Shown one piece after another: positions 11,001-17,000 of a stretch of DNA of 21,348 bases. The translations under genes and the position numbers were made by a program. This DNA comes from Apostichopus californicus (Eukaryota > Echinodermata > Holothuroidea > Aspidochirotida > Stichopodidae), in NCBI GenBank assembly GCA_020650975.1, contig JAIPMN010046732.1, positions 4,764 through 26,111 of the forward strand. Reading direction: 5' to 3'. The notes beneath the pieces were generated by a model that saw only the letters and a program-made list of their open reading frames with translations, did not search any database and was not told where the DNA came from. The stretch's first letter is position 1. The number at the start of each line of letters is the position of its first letter.

Positions 11001-14000
11001 TTACCATAAATATATGTTGTTATTGGTTGACAGTCATACACAGTCACACTACGTATTTTCATATGTAATCATTGTTTTTATGGAAGCTAATGTATTCTCA
11101 ATGGCAGGGTGACAAACGTTGAGAGATAGTTTTACACAGCTTGCATATGCATTCTGTAACAGTCCATTGGACATTTCAGCTTGGCTATAATCAAGTCTGT
11201 GCAGCTATGTAGTATGAGGAACCAATCTGCTCTCAAACATGTCATTTTTGGTGTTTCCTTTTTTTTACTTCAACAGAACATTGCAGACTCCATGAAAGAT
11301 GAGTCAGCATATTTGCAGAGGAAATATCCCGCCCTGGCAAATAGAAATGGGACACCATTCTTAGCAAAAACTTTAAACAGGGTAAGCAAAATCCCATAAC
11401 CAGAAAAGTTTTTTATTTGTCAGAAAGGTGCATGTGGACATTCTTGTTGACGATCCTACATGACCCTCAGGTCAGCAGCCTTTGTTGGAAACATTGTTGA
11501 ACTAGTGAAGGCCTTTGGAATGTTTACGAGATTTGATGTTCATTTCTTCTAGATGCAATATGGTAATTTTATCAGTGTGTAGCCAATCAAAGTGACAGGA
11601 TTGTTACTAGGGGTTGAACAAGCTTGCCATGCCCCACCCATCCCCCCATCCCCTCTTTCCTGTTTCAATATCTTTGACTGGCTGTACACTGGCAAGCTTT
11701 GTACCAGATTAAAATATTATATCATTGAGAAATTAATATTTCAGCGCCCGTATGTCTTTTGTTTTTATCTTCTTGTTCGTTTTGAATTACCAAAAGTGAT
11801 ATTTTTATATGTATATATATATTTAATTTACAGTTGCTGATGCATCACATAAGAGACTGCTTGCCAGACTTAAAGACCAGAGTTAATGTCATGACCTCAC
11901 AGTTCCAGCAACTTCTTGCATCTTTTGGAGAACCGGTGGAAGATAAAAGCCAGACCCTGCTTCAGATCATCACCAAGTTTGCGTCAGACTATTGTGCCAC
12001 GATAGAGGGCACTGCTAAGAATATCGCTACTTCAGAATTGTGAGTTGCGTGGCGCAATTTTTCCTGTTTAGCTTCTGTACGGACATCATTGAACGAATAT
12101 GAGGCTTTTAGTATGGCAATGTAGTAACAGATAGAGAGGTAGTTTATCTCCAAATAACGTAAAGGTTGAATCACCAAAAGAAAAATGATTTGTCATTTTG
12201 TTACTTATTTGAAACAATTGTATAGTTTAGTACGGTCTGATCTCATATGGATTGACTTGCTGGTCAAATTTTACCGTTTAATGTTCACAGCTTGCAATGT
12301 CTGTGTCACTGTCATGATTTTTGTACCTTAAAAGTACTGTGTGTGTAGGTGTTTTAGTCTTATTTTGCATGTGTAGGCATTTGTTTATTTCTCTATGTGA
12401 AGAGGAAAATGTAATTTGAACACCTTGTCAAGGTGTCTTAAATGTTACTGAAAATACCCACTCCAAACGTTGGAATGTTTTCTTGCAAAATTGAGAGAAA
12501 TAAATATGATGATCGCTTTTGAGAGGCTGCACAAAACACAAATATTATAAAGACTAGGGGATAGCTGTTTGCTTCTTTTCTCTTGATGATGTAAGTGAAC
12601 CTTTAATTGTCTTTTCCTCCAAGTTGTCTCATAATGCCTTCATTCGTTGAGGATCGTTGACTATTTTAACTGACTCTCACTTTTGACAGATGCGGGGGTG
12701 CTCGGATCTGTTACATTTTCCACGAAACATTTGGACGAACGTTAGACGGAATAGATCCTCTCGGTGGGTTGAGGACGATAGATATTCTAACAGCCATTAG
12801 GAATGCAACAGTAAGTTTGACCTCTCCATTGAAGTTGTAATGCTATAACATCTGTTCAACCTCTTCAGAAAAGGTGTGAATCTTTCAACGGGAATGTATT
12901 CAAACAAATGAATAATACATTTTAAAAGCAGGATGAAATATTAATGTGCATAACAAATAATTCAAAAACAATCAAAAACCAAATAATAATATATGTTCAA
13001 CCTCTTCAGAAAAGTTGTGAATCTTTCAACGGGAATGTAAACGAATTAATGAAACAATTTTATAAACAGGATGAAATATTAATGTGGGACATATGCATAA
13101 CGAATAATTCATTCACAGAAAAGTTTTGGTACTTTTTGAGAGATTTTTGAAGGGATGTTCCTTGGACAGACAAGGTGACACTTTCATGGATGTAGCAGTA
13201 TTCCACATTGCTATTTTAAGCACCTCATAATGATACCTTGTTTTGTGTGGTGGACATTCTCATAATATTATGTCGGAAGTGGAACTGAATAGGTAGTCTG
13301 TGATGTCATTAGGGCACATGTTACCATTCTAACCCTTTTCTGTTGCAATCATTTTGCTGATTTCTGATTGACAGATTTAATACATTACAAATATTTGCTA
13401 AAGTTCTTGTAAATGTGTTTGTTTTTAAGAATTTTGCCTTTTTTCCTTTTGGGTAAAGACAAACTCCAAGGCATTTAAATCTTGATTGCCAGGATGATGT
13501 AATTTACTCTGCCTGTGCCAGAAACTGAAATTGTTAGAAGAAAAAAAAAAAAACAGTTTCTTGCAGGGAGTATCCCTTAATTGTCATAGTAACTGCTGCC
13601 TAGTTAATTAATCTAGTCTCTCTTTGTGCCATATTCTCGGTTGTATCCAATAAACATAACCCTGGTGACAATCTGACGTGTGCATTGAAACATTTAAGTC
13701 TTATACACTCTGCCTCACAACTTGGTATTCTTTATATGAATATTCAACAACTGAAAAAGAGCATCTTCAGAGAGGAACACTGGCTAAACAAAACGTTTTT
13801 TCTTTCCTTCGCAGGGACCACGGCCGGCTCTTTTCGTACCGGAGGTATCATTTGAACTTTTGGTGAAACGGCAGATCAGACGCTTGGAGGAGCCGAGCGT
13901 GAGATGCATAGAACTAGTTCACGAGGAGATGCAGAGGATTATCCAACATTGCGGGACGCAAGAACTGCTCCGATTCCCCAAATTACACGAGAGGGTCTCT

Positions 14001-17000
14001 GAGAGCGTGACCTACCTGCTGCGAACCAGGCTGTCACCGACCAATACGATGGTCAGTCTCAGAGAATGGTCATATTATTCAAGTCAGATCTGTCATTGAC
14101 AGTTTAAAAAGAACTGAAGCTTATGAATCGCTTCATTGAAGACATGAATGAACCATTTATAAGAAATATTAGTCAAACCGACTCACAATTTTTTTGGGTT
14201 TTTTGTATCAAAGTCTGGTTGGCGAGTGTTTCAGCCTTTGTTTATTTTATTTTCCACTTTGTGGAAGGGAATTATGTAGTTAGTGTGGCTTGATGGTAAG
14301 GAATGCAGTGGAAGCGTAGGGGGAAAAATGTATTAAGTAATGTTTTGGTTAAATTTGCATTTTGGGTTAGGGGGGCAACTTTGCATAATTCTGACCAAAC
14401 CTTGTAAGATTTGACATACAGTTACATACCCCCTCTATATAGGATATACGGCTTTTGGCTGCCCCAAATTAACAAGTTAATTATGTACATGTTAGTAATG
14501 TCCATTGTTTCATCTGTAAACCTTTGGACGCTCTCCAGTATTGCAGTTCTTGGTGTATATTTGGCAAACCTTAGGGGTAGATTACATTTTTAGGAACTTT
14601 ATATACGGCTTTTAATATCCAGTAAGAAACAAATAGACTGTGATAGCATCAACACATACTGGAGCTTTTAATTCAATCTATGGAGGGTGAGGGAGGGGGG
14701 AGGGGGTGGGGGAAGGATTGTGTTAACTGTCTCTCACTGGATCTTGTTATTTTTGTTTTTTTACTGAAGGTGGAGAATATCGTTGAAATAGAATTGGCGT
14801 ACATTAATACCAAGCATCCAGATTTTGCAGATGCAGCCCATATTAATGCCATGATAACCGAAGCGAGGAGACCTAACAAGCCTACTCTAGATAGTAAGGA
14901 CCTAGCTGATAAACTAGCCAAGGTAAGACTGATGCTGATGTACGTGTGGTTATAATTCACAATCATTCATGCCTTCTGTTTACCATATCAATGCCATGGT
15001 AACGGTAGAGAGTAGACCTAACAAGCCTACTCTAGATAGTAAGGACCTAGCTGATAAACTAGCCAAGGTAAGACTGATGCTGACGTACGTGTGGTAATAA
15101 TTCACAATCATTCATTCCTTCTGTTTTCCCTTTCTAATTTATCCCGTCCTCTTTCATTCGTTTTCTTTCTACATCCTTTTTTTCCCCTTTTCCCTCGTTT
15201 ATTTTAGTATCTTTTCATATCTTTGTTATTGATGTTGTTTTTTCTCTATTTACTATTGTTAAGTTTTAATAATGTAGGGCTCAGTGTCTACCTGTATATG
15301 CAAGGAAGGTGAACATTACTCAGCACCTCTAATTTTTGTTCATTTTCATATTTCGTTGGAGAGAATGGGATTGGGAGGGGTTGCAGGATCAGGTTGGTAG
15401 GGGGGGGGGGGTTTGAGTCTAACAGCCTACCATTTCCTGTTCCATCTTGCTAATGAAGAAATTGTTGGTCCCTATCTCAAAGATCTTTATCCGTTGTCGG
15501 TATATGATTGTCGTATCTGGTTAACGAAGTAGGCATCAGTAACATATCAATGGCTAGATGATAGGAAATGATTGCAACCTCCCTCCGCCAGTTGTTCTGT
15601 TCATCCTATATCACCGATTAGAAGTTTTGAAATACTTCCACATTTCCTTCCCTGTCTGTACTCAGGCCTCTTTACAGAACTCAACAGACCCTGTCAACTT
15701 AAAAGATTCCTGGATGCCCGGTTTGCTCAAGGGTGGCAGGACTAACCCACCCAATGCAACTCCCCGTTCAGTCAGTGCTGAGAGTATCGGTGGTCAAACG
15801 CCTCCAGTCCCTGGCAGTCCCAAGGTAGAGAGACGTGAGGCTCAGGGTATTAATCTGCTACCAGGTGTTGTAAGTTTGTCTTTTTGTTTTCAACATCGCT
15901 GATCTTTTGTCTCCCAGAATGGATCAAACAGGAATTGTTTTGTCCCGAGTCTTAGCTTGTTTAAAAAGCCAACGGTGTCCAGGTCAAACTTTTCAAAATT
16001 GTAACCTGATTTACCCTCCGACAACATCTTAGTCTTTGGTTGTCAGAACAGCAGATTTGGTTGTCTGGGAAAAGAAATGCAGCAAATAACAAAGTATGAC
16101 CAATATGTATACTGTAGGGGAGATGTGTAGGTTTGGTGAATAGAACAGCAATATGTATACTGTAGGGGAGTTGAGTAGGTTTATTGAATAAAACAGCAAT
16201 ATATACACTGTAGGAGAGTTGTGTCGGTTTGGTGGATAGAACAGCAATATATACACTGTAGGAGAGATGTGTAGGTTTGGTGGATAGAACAGCAATATAT
16301 ACACTGTAGGAGAGATGTGTAGGTATGGTGAATAGAACACCAATATATACACTGTAAGAGAGTTGTGAAGGTTTGGTGGATAGAACACCAATAAATACAC
16401 TGTAGGAGAGTTGTGTTGGTTTATTGAATAGATCACCAATATGTACACTGTAGGAGAGTTGTGAAGGGTTGGTGAATAGAACACCAGCTTTGGTTGGTTA
16501 CTTTATTGTAAATATTAGTATCTTCAAAGTGTGATGGAGAGTGGTACCAATTTATCATCTCATCAGTTTTTCCTCTCTTTTTTGGGGGGGGGGGGGAGGG
16601 GGGTGGGAGTATGTAGTTTGCCATGTAATCTGAATTTAATGTAAACAACTCCAAAGCTGATTTTGGTTGTCTGAACATATTTGGTTGTCTCAGTCGATCG
16701 GACATCCGTTTAAAATTTGTCCTGGTGTCATATCTTTTAAGGTTATACAGGATAAAGTTTCTCAGCAATATTTTTCTTTGAAAGAGAATTGTCTTAGCTG
16801 ATAAAACATGCTAGCATGTTATAGATGGAATGCAAAGTGCAGGAGCAAGCAGAGAGTGAGATGAAGGTGATATAATTTTTTTATTTTTTTTTATTTTATT
16901 ATAATTCCCTACAACCACATTGGGTTTAAACTTCTGATGACTTCACATCTAAGATTAGGAAAAATTGACTGAAAAGTCATGCATGTTATTATTTCATAAC

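Larger units (their letters stand above)
9790..11276 (+). other. Intron w5 (1487 nt)
   Basis: AT-rich without recognisable coding sequence. It contains the 23-bp tandem array and assembly gap at 10665-10986. It ends in a T-rich tract and acttcaacag. The open frame at 9943-10143 shows no motif. Confidence 0.85.

Noticed and set aside
14673..14966. 97-codon antisense frame over exon w10
   Set aside because: It is the reverse complement of a proven coding exon plus the G-rich tract, with no independent motif.
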